Below, piece after piece: positions 1 to 15,500 of a stretch of 64,000 nucleotides of DNA; positions within the stretch are counted from its first letter, which is position 1; each line of letters opens with the position of its first letter. A program made the position numbers and the translations under genes. The notes under the pieces are model-generated. The model saw only the letters and a program-made list of their open reading frames with translations, was not told the DNA's origin and made no database searches. Source of the DNA: Brugia malayi. Lineage: Eukaryota > Nematoda > Chromadorea > Rhabditida > Onchocercidae. The DNA lies in contig NW_025062479.1 of assembly GCF_000002995.4 (NCBI RefSeq), positions 17,480,721-17,544,720 on the forward strand. Direction: 5' to 3'.

Positions 1-3000
1 TTTTATAGATTACAGTGAAACAGTGTTCAAGAAAGGGATTTATTAATTAAAATTATTTTAGAATTGGTTTCGTTTCACATCTTCTTGTGAGTATCGTTCA
101 GTGTTCTACTACTTAAAAAGACGCATTAAATATAAAGTAATAAATAAAGTGGTTTAATGACTCGAATTGGAGGTAAGAAAAAGCAACAAATAAGCGAAAT
201 AGGAAATGGATTAATTAATTAACAATGTGAACAATGAGTAAAATAGGAACAAATAAGACAAATTGATAACACAAACTAGCATGCATACCACTCTTCTACT
301 ACATTCTCTTATTTTTAAAGTAATGAATTTTTGAAATAAGAAACTACTAACTTCTTTATTCCTTTCTTTTCAACCAAATACGCCATGAAATCATACATAC
401 GTGGTGCAGTGTGAGAGAATCAAGCATTTCAAATTAATTTAATTTCATTGAATTAATTATTATATAAAGCTAACGTGTCATATATAACCTGGTTTATCTA
501 AGCCAAAAATGAAATCAAACTAATTGGAGATGTTTCAAAGACGCATGACATATAACAAAAGGCACATCTACTTGTTATATCAATAATCCTAAGGAAGGGT
601 ATGTCAGCATCCAAATAATGCAGTCTAACCGCTAATTTCGAAGTTTAGTCTAATTTCGTTCTAATGGTGCTTCGCCTCGAAAGGTAAGTTCTAATATGAG
701 AGCAAATATGCAGAATTTGATTTTTTGTTTCGATCAGCCTGCTAAGAACATTTGTAAAGATTTTCAGACTTTAATCTCCTTCAGCTTAAAAACTTCTATC
801 TGAAGAACCGAGTTCTATTAATCAAGAAACTAATTGTTCTAAATCTATTTAAAGATTTACCGAATCTGAATTTATAGAAATCTTAAAGGAAATCATTGAA
901 TGAAACACAGCAATTGCTTGATATTAATTTTTGATACAATTGAAGTTTTTGATATATTCTTGATACAGCTGAAATTCAGATAACAATGAAACGGTTTTTT
1001 GAAACCTGAAATATGCTCAGGCATTAATTACGAACATGGGAAAATAGGTGCGCTGAGAGTGCTTAAGAAACAAAAACTGATGGGAAAAATCATTTGCAAT
1101 ATAGTGATTTACTTTTTTCCCGTCAAATCAGGGTTGAATTTCAGAATACTGAAGTCTCAAAAATTTGGGAGTTTTAAATTAGAATAATGCAAAGTAATAT
1201 TAAATTTAAGTAAATTACAAAATTTGCAACTTGAAAGAACTACGGAGAACTGAATTCAGCAGAGAAATGGGAGCAAAAGAAGATATTGAAAAATGGCCAT
1301 GAGGTGGATTGGTAAATCCGTTTAGGAAAACTACCAAGCTAGGTTGTTGTGGCAATGCTCCTGCTAATTATGATTCACACTAATTAGCAACTCAAAATTA
1401 GCTTATTGTCTATGTGACCTCTGAACCCTTTTAGGTCTTAAGAAGATACGATGTGATGACATAATGGAAATTGGCAGACTCAGAGGAGTAAACAACTAAA
1501 AATTGATGAGTTGTTTACAGTGGAAGGTCAGAAAGAGAACCGAAATTGGTTCCTCTATTTCATTTTATTTACTATAAGTGTTATCCAACGATTTGGTGCA
1601 AATCGATTTGATGATAATATTAACTTCAGATAATATTAACTAACTTCATTTTTAAAGAAGATTATGGAAGAGTGGAAGATTGAGTTAAATAGAAAAAACG
1701 GAAGATTTCAGTTCAAAAACAGTATAAAAAGAAACTTTGCAAATCTAATTAAATACTTCTGTTTACTTCCATCACGCAAGCTTACACTTTCTTCCAAATT
1801 TCAGTTCAAATTTAATGAGACTAATGTTCTCAATAAATTTTTACCATTTGTTTCATCAATTCTGCTTTAAGTCTTCTAAATCGTTTCGAGTTATTGTATG
1901 AGTTATTTATGTTAAAGAGTGATGGATGGAGATTCTGTTATTGCCACACGGGTAATATCCTTAGGGTAAACCAGATGAAAAATTGATTTAGATTTAAAGA
2001 ATTAACAATAATTAAATTTAATAATGATTTGAACAAAGTTTAAAAATAATTATCTTTTTAAAAAATATTCCTAGCCTTTTGATGTACGAAGGATTTTTTT
2101 CCTTACATCATTAAATTATTTAATGTTTTGAGTGGTTTTTATTATAAACATTTAAAAAAATTATTCCTAACGCAGAAGCGTTCAACTTTTCTTTCTGGTT
2201 GTGAGATCATTTATGAATAGAAGATTGATGAACAGCTATCTGTAACAAGATGTAATAAATGTTAAATTTTTAATGAAACAACTTTCAAAGAAATTAAAAG
2301 ACTTTTAAATAATATTCAGCAACATCTACCACAAAAAAAGATTAACAATTTTGTCATTTCAGATTTTGCCGAGACTATCGGATTATTTATCAGAAATTTC
2401 AATAAAATTTTAATAACAGAAATATTTTATGCAGTAATGCAGTAATCGACAAATCACGAAAAAATTCTCGCTGCTAAAAAGAATTATTTTCAATAAAATA
2501 TGTCTTTTAAAGTAAGAAAAAAAAAATATATATATATATAGATTGGCTTACTGGTTTCATATGAACCATCACCAGATGTGGCTGAGATCTGCTTTAATAA
2601 CTTTTTTCGCCTGCCTTATATAAATTCCAAAATTATCAAAAAAGAAGTAATAGGAAGTTTAAGATCAACTGGAGCCTTAAAGATTGCTTTCGAAACAGCA
2701 ATACAGATCATTACTTTTAGAAATTGTGTGAAAATGAAGGCAGTTAAGTTATGCAAAGTAAAAAAGCTTGACAAATACTAAGTAAAGGTACTGAATCAAA
2801 TAGGCTTGCTGACAATTTGTTTTTCCTCTCAACAGAAACTTGCACTATCATAGGCACAGGCCTTTCTAGATGAAGGCTTTTCACTACTTCGCTGTCTCTT
2901 CTTCTCCCTCCATCATACTCATCGTTTCAAGTTCCTAACACAGCCTTTTGTTCGTGTAGTTGAAGTAACTTTTGCTCCTTTTCGGCGATATCAAAAATAT

Positions 3001-3083
3001 ATTGAAATTTTTTCAAGGAGTCGAAATGCTATGATTTTCCTCCTCCTGATAGACTCGCCAAACTTTTACTTTATTTTTTCACT

Positions 3084-3121
3084 TTAACAAATGAAATTTG
3101 ACTATAATTTTCATTTGTTAA
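3084..3121. repeat. Perfect 13-bp inverted repeat (hairpin)
   Basis: The arms at 3084-3096 and 3109-3121 are exact reverse complements around a 12-nt loop. It lies in non-coding DNA with no gene next to it. No U-run beside a GC-rich stem suggests termination, so it is described only as a structure. Confidence 0.6.
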
Positions 3122-4777
3122 GATAATACGAATAACGTAAAAGCATGTTAAGTATACTTATCAAGTTGCTTAACACTCACTTAGTCTGTGAAACTTCAAT
3201 CTCTGTTGAAATCGAGCACAAATTATAATATATCTAATATTAAATGGTTAATCTATTTACATAACAACAAATGACAACACCTTTTCTTTAAAATCATTTA
3301 ATAGCAAAAGAGTTTTAAAAAAAAAATCACTTAAGAAAATTTTAAAAAAATTCCGAAAGAATTCTAGTTTAGATAAAAGTATTCCAATTATTTAATCAAG
3401 TAACAAGTGATCCGATAATTGCGACTAAAAAACGGAAAGATAGAAATAGTGTTACAGAAACCAGAAAGAAGAAATTGTAGCAGCATAAGCATTTCTTATT
3501 TTTAGAGTTAAAAAAAGAAGTGATATAGGTATTTTTGTCAAATTCAATTATTTGGATAAAATTGGATGTTTCGCAGCATCATATGAATACAATTTCTCCA
3601 TAGCAACAAGCTTAGTATTAGCTTTTTGAGGTAAAGACTGCAATGTCATGCACGAAACTAATATGCTGTTCCATTTTAACTAATAAGATGCCTATGTTGC
3701 TTCAATTTCTCTAACTATCAGTTTTCTGTAATACTATTTCTAAAAAAGAAAAAAAGAAAAGCATAATCCGGCTAAGGAATTATACTTGAAAAAGTCAACC
3801 TGAAATACATATCATTAAGAATATGAAAAGTATTTACGTGGAAGATAAATGGGATAGATAAGAATTGAAATGAATTAATTTTTTTAGGAGCAAAATTTTA
3901 TATCAACCATGGCTCGAAGCATTCTGCAGCTGTTGACAAAAAATATTTTACATGAATAGAACTTACAAACAATTGCATCTTCCTTCACTACATTATTACC
4001 ACCTTGAGGTTCATTGCAATAATTATCGTTGTTAAACACCGCGGGATCTCCTTTTCTACCTCTGAGTATTTTAAAGTTCTCTTTCTTTAACTTGTCACTG
4101 TTATTCTTTTGAAAAAATTTTTAAAAATGCACAATGAATAAACTGATATGGATTCGTATTATATAGTCTGTAATAACACTGTGAGGTTACAGGTCATCTC
4201 AACATGAGGATGTACTCGTTTGTGACAAATACTGCAAAATGTTAATCTGAATAGAATCAGCTATACCTTTCTACTCTTGTAAACCTTCTAATCATTTTTT
4301 TTTTCCTCCAGAATTTCTTGCAAAAGAAAATTTCGTTTTAGTAAACTTCAAGTTCAGATAGATAAGTCAACAAAAATTGGGTATTTCAAGATTCAAGAAG
4401 TGGATAGAAAATTAAAAAACAATACTGAAGAGCGTAAATTAGTGTCGTAAGTTGCTATAAATGAAAGTTCGTGCTAGAAGAGAAGAACAAAGACTGGATA
4501 TTGAGAAATAATTGGAGTTAGAGATAAAAGGTAAAAAAGAATAAGGCTATAAGAAGAACTGTGCTACTAGAATTGCTTCTAAGATGAATTTTAATTAGCA
4601 CCTGCCATCAACTCTAATGTCAAAAATTACTCTTCCAACGACACAAATATTCTTTATCTGAGAGCAGGTGGAGAGTGTATACCTTTTTACTTAGACTTTG
4701 GAACAAATTTTGCATTCACATATTGCTGATGTAAGAAATACAAAAAATTCAGGATGACTAATACTAGGGAAGAAACT

Positions 4778-4831
4778 CATTAATATTTCTCAGAAAATTT
4801 GTTGAAATTCATTAATATTTTCCAGAAAAAA
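4778..4831 (+). repeat. Short imperfect tandem duplication
   Basis: A segment of about 23 bp beginning ATTAATATTT and ending CAGAAAA occurs twice about 30 bp apart, with one or two differences. It is non-coding and looks like simple slippage or local duplication. Confidence 0.4.
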
Positions 4832-7800
4832 AAACTTATTGGTTCATCAAATAACAAATCCTATGTCTAACGAAAAGTTTTTTATTTGTATATTTTCAAC
4901 AGTTTGAACACTTCAAAAGAATGCAATATATTTGGAGATAACAAGTATTTTAGAATTTCAGTTCAACTTTAATTGCTGACTGAAATAGAAAAGAAATGGA
5001 AGTCCTCCCTCCCTTTTTATACCTTTTTACACTCATTGTGTAAAACATTGTATATTTTTGATTTTGATTACAGCGAATTTTTGACTTTGAAATCTCAAAA
5101 CTGTAATTGTGAAAAGTAGTCAAACAGAAGTATAAATTAGTTATTTAAAAGAATTAACTTTCAGATAATGATAAGTGGATAATCTTAAGACTATAGTTTT
5201 GAATTATTTGAGAAATATAAGGACTCAAATGTGCAACTAAGTGTTGAAAAGAGATCTAAAGAATGTGTTTATAAATTAGCGTATAAAGATCGTTACTGAC
5301 AATGCATATTACTTTTACTTAACAGTTTACTTAGTCGGAAAAATATATTTAGTTGCTTCATTTAAATGTTGAAGTGCTAAAAGTGGAATAAAGCTGAATA
5401 GAAAGGAGTAAATATCGATTAGATATGAAGAAGATTAAAATTAGAAAACGTTGTTTATATGTTGTCTGACTAAGACTAGATAGCCTGAAAAACTAACAGC
5501 TTGACTAATGGATCTTAACTAATGGGTAACAGAGCAAATTCTCTTTCATGATTAAGTAATTAATACCGTAAGTAGGAGAAGGTCGATTCTCAGCTCAAGA
5601 TTTTAAGGTCACCCAATGAATTCAAGGAGGTACTTAGCATAGAATGTTCATTATACGTCTTTCGGTGTAAATTCTTATGAAGATGTGATTAAATATTCCA
5701 AATCCAAAACTTATACTCATAGATCATTGTGCGAACAGAAATTTAATTAGTTGTATAAAAAGTATCGCGAAAACCTTGATATTTTGCTTTTCTCCCACCA
5801 ATGTCGTTGAATCAACTCGTAATTGTTTTTCATAGTTTTGATGACTTCGCTCTTAACTCAGAACTATTTCAGCTACTGCGACATCCAAAAAATGTTTTTT
5901 TTAGTCGAGCAATTCTCTTTCATAAGAGATTGAAAAACAGAAAATTGTGGAGAATTTCACATTTTATTATCGTCTTTAAGTTTCAAAGTATATATTTCAG
6001 TGTGTAGCATGATCCGTTTTCTCTCATTCTTATTCCCTTTATTTATATCAGTTTTAAGTGAGCATAGGATTCACTTAAACACAGTTAAGAAAAGAACACT
6101 TAAAAACAAAAGTAGCAAAAAATGACAGATAATCAAAATCTTAGAGTAAGATATAAGCAGAAGGACGGTATATACTAGTGACATTCAGTCATCATGCATT
6201 TTCATTCATTGCTATTAGATTTACTTTATCACTCGACATTGTTTCGTCATTTCAATTACATAGTTCCATTGAATAATCCAGAAATAATTTCAAAAGAATT
6301 AGAGATAGAATAAATTGCGTGAAACTGAAAAATTGTAGAACGACAAAACAATATTTAAGAAAATAAATTAAATATCAAAATTTGGAAATTCATTTAAATT
6401 AAATCATCACAGATAAAAAGTGTATTAAGAATTCCTTGATTGCATATCGCGGAATGACAACATATGCTGATGAATATTTAGGAGTTCATATAAGAAATAC
6501 TCAAACATCCTCAAATTTAACGCTCACGCAAAATACGAAAGAATTAATCCACGGAGAAGTGAAATATGATCGAAAATATTGCAAGATTCATTATTACAAA
6601 TATTCTTTTCAAATATCCCAAAGAATCAAAAATATGATTAATTCATGGAAAGATAACAGTAGACGATACAATGATGAAGCAAGAATTCAGCGGTATATAA
6701 CAAATTCATTTCTCTAACTGCGAGGTCAGTCGTATGGTGCTAATTCCAGTTTCTTAAAGTCATAACAATACAACAAGTTTGCTAATGAATGATATTATTT
6801 TCGGTATTGCATGATGATATATTCACATATGGATCCAATAGCAATGTTGCATTCAGAGTAATACTTTATCAGGCCTAGATTAGTTTAAATCTTACATGAA
6901 CGAAATTTAGTCAACTTTAAGAGAGACTTGTAATTCTATATGTTCTCGAGATGAATTAGAAAAGAAAACTTCAAGTCAAGAATTTAAAAAAAAGAACTCA
7001 GCACGCGAATGAATACTGAAAGAAAAAGGATCAGCTAACTTCTCTTGGGCAAAAGGGACAATGCGCCTGTCGTTTGATCACTGTAACCATTCATTTCTAT
7101 TATAGTTTAGTTTCACAATAACAGCTAATGCTGACTGCCAGTTTCCGAAATGTACTCACAATGTAAATTAGCCAAGTTTTGATAAGAGCATTCTTCCCAG
7201 AAATTCTCTAACTGACAAAATTAATAGCCAGGAATATGATATGCGTCTAACAACTCTAATTTGTCATTTTATTAGCTTGTTACCCATGAATATATGCTTC
7301 AAAATAAAGAAGAAAAAAACACAAATTGGTTCGATGATGGCTCAGGTCGAAATGAATTAAATAGGATATTGACAATAATATTATATGTTAAATAGGCTAT
7401 AAAATCCTGTAATTTTTGCTGAGCAGTATGGGCAGAGAAGATTGAACATTCACAACCATGTAATTAACATGAGATTTGAAGGAAAGGATTCAGGAATGCT
7501 TCTCAAAACAAATATCAAAGAATTTTAGAGACGAATTCGTGCTATCTGAAATTAAATACACATTGACACAAAATAAATAAGACAAACATAAAATTTATCC
7601 TTGTAGAGAAATAAGCAAAAGAAGGCGTGAGTTGAAATATTCAAGCCCGGAAAGAATATCAATCATTTCTTGAAGGAGTTGAAAGCCTTGTTCGTATAAA
7701 GCCAAAAAACTACTCGAAGTGAGATAAAAGGAACAGCAAAAGTGAACTGTCGTGATAAATCGAATGGAGAGTTATGAAACGGTGGTGACTCAATCTCGAA

Positions 7801-10800
7801 ATGTATGCTCGAGTAAACATAAGGATTGAGATTGAGCTGAAGGACCGAGGAAGCTGAAAATGTTAGCTGATCATATGGGAGTTTAGCAAAACTAAGGAAC
7901 CGACAAAATTGGCTTTGTAATTACAGAGTAATTACAAGTTAAAATGGCATTTCTTTAGGAAGACTGAGTTGTCAGCTGCCGGATATGATATGTAAAAGTA
8001 AAGGTACAAAGTTGAAACTTTCTTATAATGTTTAGTTGTTAAAGAGGTAGTTAACTGACAATATATATCAGTCTTTCAAGTCATTTCGATCTCTAAGAGA
8101 CATTTCCTTATTGGATAGAATACACAGTTAACAACAAGTGATAATAGAGAACTACAATAGACGAAATGGTACATTGAATAAGTAAAGAATCACGAAAATT
8201 GATACGTTGGATCCTTCTTACGAAAATATAAATATCGATTATAGAGAAGTGCAGAAAGTGGGGAGATAATAAAAGAAGAAAATAAAAGTTTGGGCGAAAT
8301 GAAATGACGAGAATACTTCGCACATCACTGTAATTCAGATTGACATCGAATTGATTGAAGTTGACACAAATTTGAGAACACAACACAACAGTCATGAAAT
8401 ATGACGAATTAAAATGCAAATTTTAGTGACTAAGCAGTAGAGAAAATATTCGAAGGAAGATATGGAAATAATTAAGATGACAGAATAACTATAATAGAAA
8501 AATGAACCGATTGCATAGAAATTAAATGATATTAGCGAGTGCTAAAAAGTAAGGTTCATAATCTCCGGATGAGTACATTTGGTAAGTCATTGTGAGTTCC
8601 TCTAACAATAATGATAATAACAGTGATAGCAAAACTGTGCAAACAGAGTCAACATTCCTGTGTTGATATCTGATAATACTGAAATGAAGTTTGTTGAAAT
8701 GAGACCGTTTGCTAGAAAGATAGAAATGATAATTATTGTTGTGCCGATACGATAAATTTATGATTATTTTCCAGGTAGAGGTGATCATATCATTTCTTCG
8801 AAAATGAATAATACTCCATTCAAGAAATGACACCAAGGAATGTTGGTTTCGCATATTTACCCATTAACAGAACATTGTTATTTGAAGCAAAATTCCTTTG
8901 TGAAAGAGAAAGATTTAAATATATATACCAAGAATACAGAACTTTGTAAATAGTAGCCAAGTTATACATTCTGAGTCTAGGAATCGAAAACGAAGTCCTA
9001 ATTGAAATACTACGTGTATGTAAGGATTGCAGGAAAAGTGATAGTTGAATATTATCATCAATCTCAAGTTAATAGATGAAGTAGTAATAAATTCGTTTGT
9101 ACTTACTAAAGGTATCAGCTTATTTTTTTTCTTACGTGTCTCAGATTCAAAAAAGAAGTCAAATCATCTTTTAAATATCATTTCTAACTTATATTTCTCC
9201 AGTAGGTTCCCTTTTCCTTCTACCATCGATTTCTTCAGGTACAAAAAAGCATTAGTACAAAAGAAATTTTATCTGTAAGGACGTGTGCAATCAAACAAGT
9301 AATGACAAATGAGGCAATTTTTGAATAGCTCATAAAAGAGAATCAGAATTCAATGAAATGAAGAATTCGGCAAGCGAAACAGAAACAGAAACAAAAATGT
9401 GAGGGAAAGCATCCATAACTAACAAAATGAAAATTTAGATCTGTTTTAAAATTGGAAAAAACAACTACATAGAAACACAATTTTCCTCATAAGTTGCTTA
9501 ATCGATAAAATCGACTTTCTGGTAAACATCGGTTTCTTTCTTGCATAAATATTTACATTAGCGATGAGACTGAATGAATTCATCAAATTTCAAATGCCGC
9601 ATATTTACGGATTAATACTTCAAAGGATGGAATTTCTTACGTGGTCCAATTTAATAACATTTAAACATGATCAATTCTTTAAAACAATGATTCAAGAATA
9701 GTTCACTTCAGAAGTTGTCCTTTGTCATATTTTCATTTTTGAAGTTATTTTCGTCACAGAGATCATCTTGAAAAGGATGAAATGAAAATTATTGATAGGC
9801 TTGAGTTTTCAAGCAAAGTTAAATGAAATGATCTAACAACTATTTCATGCATTTTCAGATTATTAACTCGCTTAGCAATCATTGTTGAAACAAAAAATGA
9901 TTGTAATGTTTATTAATTGGGCTGTATAAAAAACTTTACACTTTCGAAGTATGCTAGGGATTTTTGGATCGTGAAATTCCAGAGAGTTAATTTAAAATTA
10001 AATTAAAATGACAAATTAAAAATTGTATAGTTAATTGCTTTATTAAAGCATAAGCGACGATAAACAGTAAAGGCGATGAACAGTGATTAGAGGCCAAATT
10101 GTTTATTTCGAATTAAATTCTTTGTTTATTCCGTCTGAATCTAACGATAAGTTTACCTTCGACAGTCACATTTTGCTAAGAAAGCTATATACTTTAGCTT
10201 TTTTTAAAGTTAAAAAATTGCAAATCGATGAATTCAGAAAGATGGCATTTTCAGTATTCTTATCATAAGAAGTGGTAAAAGTCATCAGTTGAACTTTATC
10301 GATGTATATTATTTGATTTTGGTATCCGTTTTTTTTATAGCTTTAGATTAAAAAAAATTGTGTTTCAAGATATTTCTCATTCTTTATGTTCACATAATTT
10401 ACTTACTTTTACCTTCATTCTTCTTATTGTCTTGTAAGGTTAATAAGATGCTTTAAGAAAATCACTATAATTATACCCCTCAAATACAAAAAAGTAAAGG
10501 TTAAGTTGAAGAGGGAGGCTTGAATAAGCCCTTATGTGTACCTGTTGAGAATAGGTAAAAACAAAGTGTTTAATATTGTTTTTTTACCAAAAAAGTTGCA
10601 CAAATGTATAATTTCTTCGTTTACAATTTTATATATGGAACGAGAAATGATAAAAACATGACTGATTGACAGGAGCAAATTTCTTTTATAAGCTGATTTC
10701 TGTGATAATATCTATTGCTGATATGATATCATGCCATATATTATGGAACAATTGTATTACTATAATGTATTTTTTCTTATTTTTAGTTATTCAGACGTTT

Positions 10801-12457
10801 TCTTTTTTCTTTAATTTTGCAATCATTCGTTTAATTCAAGTAAATGCACCGAACTTTAACAAAAATTCAAAAAAAGAAAATCAAAAATTGCGTAGTTATA
10901 TTTAGGATGGGCTTTATTATTAAAATATATGGAGAGTCCCTAAGATGTAATATGACATAGTACCCTAGTATAAAATGAATTGAGTATTTTTCATTTTAAT
11001 TTCAGTATTCATTTCAAGTGTTCATCCATACAAATTTAACAATACGAAGAAGTTTATATATTTCTTGTTTCAATGAATTCTCTTCCCCAAATAATAATAA
11101 AGAAATAAAACTATTGCTGTTTGAATTCAATGTTTTCTTACTGTTTTAGACAGAGAGGACAATTACAGGATTCATTTACTTTGTGCTTAAAATGACAAGT
11201 TTGACAAATTGTGCTGAATTTTTTCTATCTGCTTGCATAGTCATTTGTTACTTAATTGCATAATCTCGTTGCTTGAAGTTATTTTTAGGACGTGAACCTG
11301 GAACGTGAGTGAAAAGATATTCTCCTTAGCATCCTTTTTTAAATAAATTTTATAACACTTTAATGCAAGCTAATCAGATGAATTAATAATTGAGTATTAG
11401 TACAGAAGATGTAATTCCAGTTATCGTCAGAAAGTTCACAATTAAAGATCAGAAATAAAATGGTATCAACAATTGTGCATAATTTTATAATCATTTAGCT
11501 TATTTTCAGTGGGTTTGCAGTTTGGCAATTCTTGAAGAGTTTTGAGGTTGATTAATAAAGTCCATTTGGTATAAAAACTGTTCACTCTTCACTTTACTGT
11601 TTGCCTTTCAAGTCTATAGTATTTATAAGATTTAATGGCCTAGAATGCTTAAATTACGATCTTTACTAAGACATCTCATATGCATATCAATTTGTTAATG
11701 AAATTTGGAATTGGCGTATCAATGGAATTTAGGAATATTATAAGAATTTAGTTATACACCACTGAGAATTGCAATTCCTCAGAGACAGAGAAATGGAAAA
11801 ATTGTTTCATACCATACGATTTATAAATAAAGAACCGTCGGGAAATCTAAATAAGAATTAATTTTGAATCATATAAAAATCGCTCGTTTGCATTTTACCC
11901 TTTTGCTTGAGATTCTTCTTGGAAGGAAAAGGTTGAACACGGTGAAAACTAAGAACTGGTTACCGAATTCCATTCATTTGAATGCATAATGGTTATTGAT
12001 TTGATTGGGATTACCGGAATGAGGACGATTTCGGTGATTATGTTAGTCCTCTTTCTTTCACTTCTTTTTTCCATAACTTCCCAAAATTAGTTTTCTTATT
12101 TGTATGATAGAGAGAAAGGATCATGGAAATTAACTAGTTCGATTTTGCTTTCCAGATAATTCACGTAACATTAATAGTATATATGTCTACAAAGCGACGT
12201 TTTTACTTCTCTGTCCTTTTTAGTTTAACAAAATATATTTTACAGTGAAAGCTACTTATGTATTCAATATTAATGGCATATCAATGGCAATATATTATAT
12301 TATATAAATTATAACTAATAGTGAAATAATATAAAATATTTTACTATTAAATACCTAAACTTCAGAAATTCCATCTGATTCATCTTTTAAACACCATAAG
12401 CTTTTCTTTCCACTACTCTTCTCTATGAAATTTCAATTTGACTTCTTCAACTATTTC

Positions 12458-12500
12458 AGATCTTAGCAAGTTCGGTTATTTTCTCTTTCGTTCTTCAATT
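12458..12500 (+). promoter_or_regulatory. 3' splice site and 5' UTR of the PAN-TSR gene
   Basis: A strong acceptor (CTATTTCAG, AG at 12458-12459) lies 41 nt before the ATG at 12501. I see no coding exon upstream that could donate to it. This fits a nematode spliced-leader trans-splice site, or a cis acceptor for a non-coding first exon. Confidence 0.45.
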
Positions 12501-15500
12501 ATGAAGATATGGTCACCATATATTTTTCATTTGTTATTCTTTTCTATTCTAGAAATCGGTGAGTTTGCTTTTTTAATATATGAGTTAATTTTTTTTTTAA
12601 TAAATATATATATATATATATATTTTAAAATATATGAGTTATTTAATAGTAAATACTTAAATTAAAGCAAATTAAAGCATTTCTTCCTGTTATAATCTAA
12701 ATAAGGAAAACTGCAGAATTATCAGAACACATTTTCAAGATTGCGATGGAAAGAGAATTTGTATCCGAAAATTCCATACTGTCCAGAATGATTCATTTTT
12801 TCAAAGAATTGAGGTACCGTCACCATTGCGATGTGCGGAACGATGCATTGACAATATTGAGTATTGCAAAGCTGCACTGTTCATTCCTAAAGAAAATAAG
12901 GTACGCAGCACTAGGAACTTCAAGATGGTTAACCAACAAACTAAAATAGCAACTTCAAAGTGATTTAACGAGATGTTGTAGATAGCAATGAATATTGTTA
13001 TTCCTCAACAATGCAATATTTTTTATATTGTTCAAGATGGTAAAGTTTCAGCCAACTGCGCCATTTTTTAGCATTCAGAAGTTCATTGCTCTAAGGTCAT
13101 TTCTCTACAAACCTTTTAATTTTAGAATAGAGGGTTCTGTCAGCTGTATGGTGCAAATTCGAATTCAAGCGGTATTTCACTGGATATTTCTTTCAATTCG
13201 ATCAGTACAGTATTCGAAGTTCTTGATCAGTGTCCGGTAACAAATGGTTACGCAAGTTCGGGAAGTGATTTGGGAGAGGCGATAAAATTAGAGCTAAAGC
13301 AGAAACTTGAGTCATGGACTGACCCAGCACAGATATTTCAGCTTTCTAAAAATGGAGGTCCGACCAGAAAGAGAACTAGTGGTGAGGATTCAAATAATAT
13401 AGAAAGCTAAGTTAAGAGAAGCATTTTGATAAATCTGGTCAGGAAGAGCGGCATTGCGGATGCCGGACTGGAAAACGGAACAACTGAGAAAAGTCGAAAA
13501 ACTCGAATTACAGTGATTGGTTGCAGATGAACAAAGAAGTTTAGAAATTCAAAATAATTTCATTAGCAAAGCACCTTTAGCATTAAAAAATTGCACTGCT
13601 CTGCTTTAATTTTAGCACCACTTTTATTTAATGCTAGTAGTGAAAGGCTATAAGAAGCATAGCCATGCCAAGGTGAATACGACCTGATGTAATGTAATTT
13701 TTGAGCCATCATCTTCATTCTTCATAGATATTTTCGTCTGTTTATAAACATGAAACTAATTTTCGCCTTTCTTTCCTATAATTGTGCACAGATATTTCAA
13801 TATGTTTTGGAGTCAGATGTTTTTAAGAAGTTAAGCGTTTCATGTTTGCATAAAAATTTGTTAAAAAAACTAGTTTTTTCAGGACCAGTCAGACCAGTAA
13901 TTGATGGGTTGATATCAATGGCTCAAGGTACCTTTAATCCCTCATCTTCACCTTACACCAACAAGTTATTGCCGCGTGCCAATCATTACCCATCTTCTTT
14001 ACTGAAAAATTCCAATACCAGCGATAATTATCCACCGAAACAGGTTCATTACAAAATGTTACTGCTAGTACTAATATTATCCAAGTCAGTATACTCCGAG
14101 TAATACACCTAACTTAAAGTGCAAAACAGAATTTAAAAATCTTCTAAGTAGAAGATAAAAGACATAGAAGGAAAAACATCAAATGTATTTAAATGTGGAC
14201 AGAGTACCTAAAATTCTAATATAATTTCGGTACAAATTTATTTAGATTCATATGTGAAGGAAAGCTTGTAGGAGTTATTATAAACAGAATAGTAGGATTA
14301 CTTTCACGGTAATATTATTCCCAAACATCCTATTTGCTTTATAATGATTTGATAGCTATAGAGTTATTCATTTTCAACCAACGAAATACAGCTTTCGTCA
14401 CCAATTAAACCGGTTTCTGTAAGGCATGGTCAACAAGGATCAATTTATGGCAGATGCCAAGGTTTTACATTTTCATTTCCTTGATAAGTCAAATGTGCTA
14501 ATTGTCTAATATCTCGACCTCATGCTATAATTATTAAATACCACTTTCAGGAGCCAATTGTTACGTACCGTCATTATCTTACCTCCAAAAAACGGACTAC
14601 AATTGGCCATGCTCAGTTTATTCACTTCCTTGCGAATCAAAAAGACCTGACCCCTGTTTTACTGTGAGCTAATTTCTGATGACAACTTAAGAAAAGCATT
14701 TTCGCAGCATAATTTTTGACTTGTAAGGCATTGGATAATTATGAAATTGAATCTAGATTCATAGAAAGTTCTTGGACATCTTTCTTTCAGTATTTTATTA
14801 AAACTCTAACAATTCCAGACATGTCCGCAAAGCGGTATTTCTTCCCTCAGTTCGATTCCCAAAGCAACATTGTTGAATGAAGAAGAATGGCCCGGCAGCT
14901 ATATTAACAAGAAACAGCCATCCAATAAATCTAAACAAAGTAAAGAACTTTTACAATCGCAAGGTGTACCGCACGGCCCCGTACAATTACTGTCAACGTC
15001 GATGCAGCCTACTGAGAGTATGGTAATTTCCTGGTCGGAATGGTCACCGCAAACTCCATGTTCGGTTACTTGTGGAATAGGTATCAGTACGCGAAGACGA
15101 TTTTGTTCAGTCGATGGACAATGTTTAGGTAAGTGCTTAATGCAATTATCCAAAAACTTATTCATCTAACAAAGATATTTACAACAAATTTTATTCCTTC
15201 CCTCATTTGTTTACATATTCTTTTTTATTTGCTGTTTTTATCTGATTTTACTAGGTGAATCCATGAAAGAAGAATTGTGCAGTAATGCTCCATGCCCAGA
15301 ATGGAAGCCTTGGTCAGAATGGACCGCGTGCTCGCGGAGTTGTGATGGTGGTGAGCGATCGCGATCGCGTGTCTGTTCTATCAGTCAGCAATGTGATGGA
15401 CCATCCATGGTGAAACTTTCATATTAAAGAAAAGTGAAAAGCTTCGAAAATTTATTTAAAATTCATTGTTTCTTCTTCTGCAGCTTTTGTTTAAGCAACA

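Larger units (their letters stand above)
1..12459. other. Intergenic, no supported gene
   Basis: AT-rich sequence on both strands. Open frames are short and rich in Phe, Ile, Leu, Lys and Asn; I found no chain of exons with matching phases and no recognisable domain. The longest frames are at 6436-6717 (plus), 8108-8419 and 8522-8854 (both minus). All three lack family resemblance and splice context. Visible items are a 13-bp inverted repeat near 3.1 kb and a short imperfect direct duplication at about 4.78-4.83 kb. Distal regulatory DNA for the gene starting at 12.5 kb may lie here, but nothing in the sequence shows it. Confidence 0.6.

Noticed and set aside
8108..8854. Two minus-strand open frames of 103 and 110 codons
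   Set aside because: Composition is dominated by Ile, Leu, Ser, Tyr and Phe from purine-rich plus-strand DNA; no splice context, signal, domain or family resemblance.
12746..12949. Plus frame beginning [13 protein letters not shown]
   Set aside because: Overlaps PAN exon 2 in another frame. The chosen frame gives the cysteine pattern and matches phases on both sides.
14899..15165. Minus-strand 88-codon Cys-rich frame
   Set aside because: It is the antisense of TSR exon 7; the plus strand carries the phased exon with WSEW and CSVTCG motifs.
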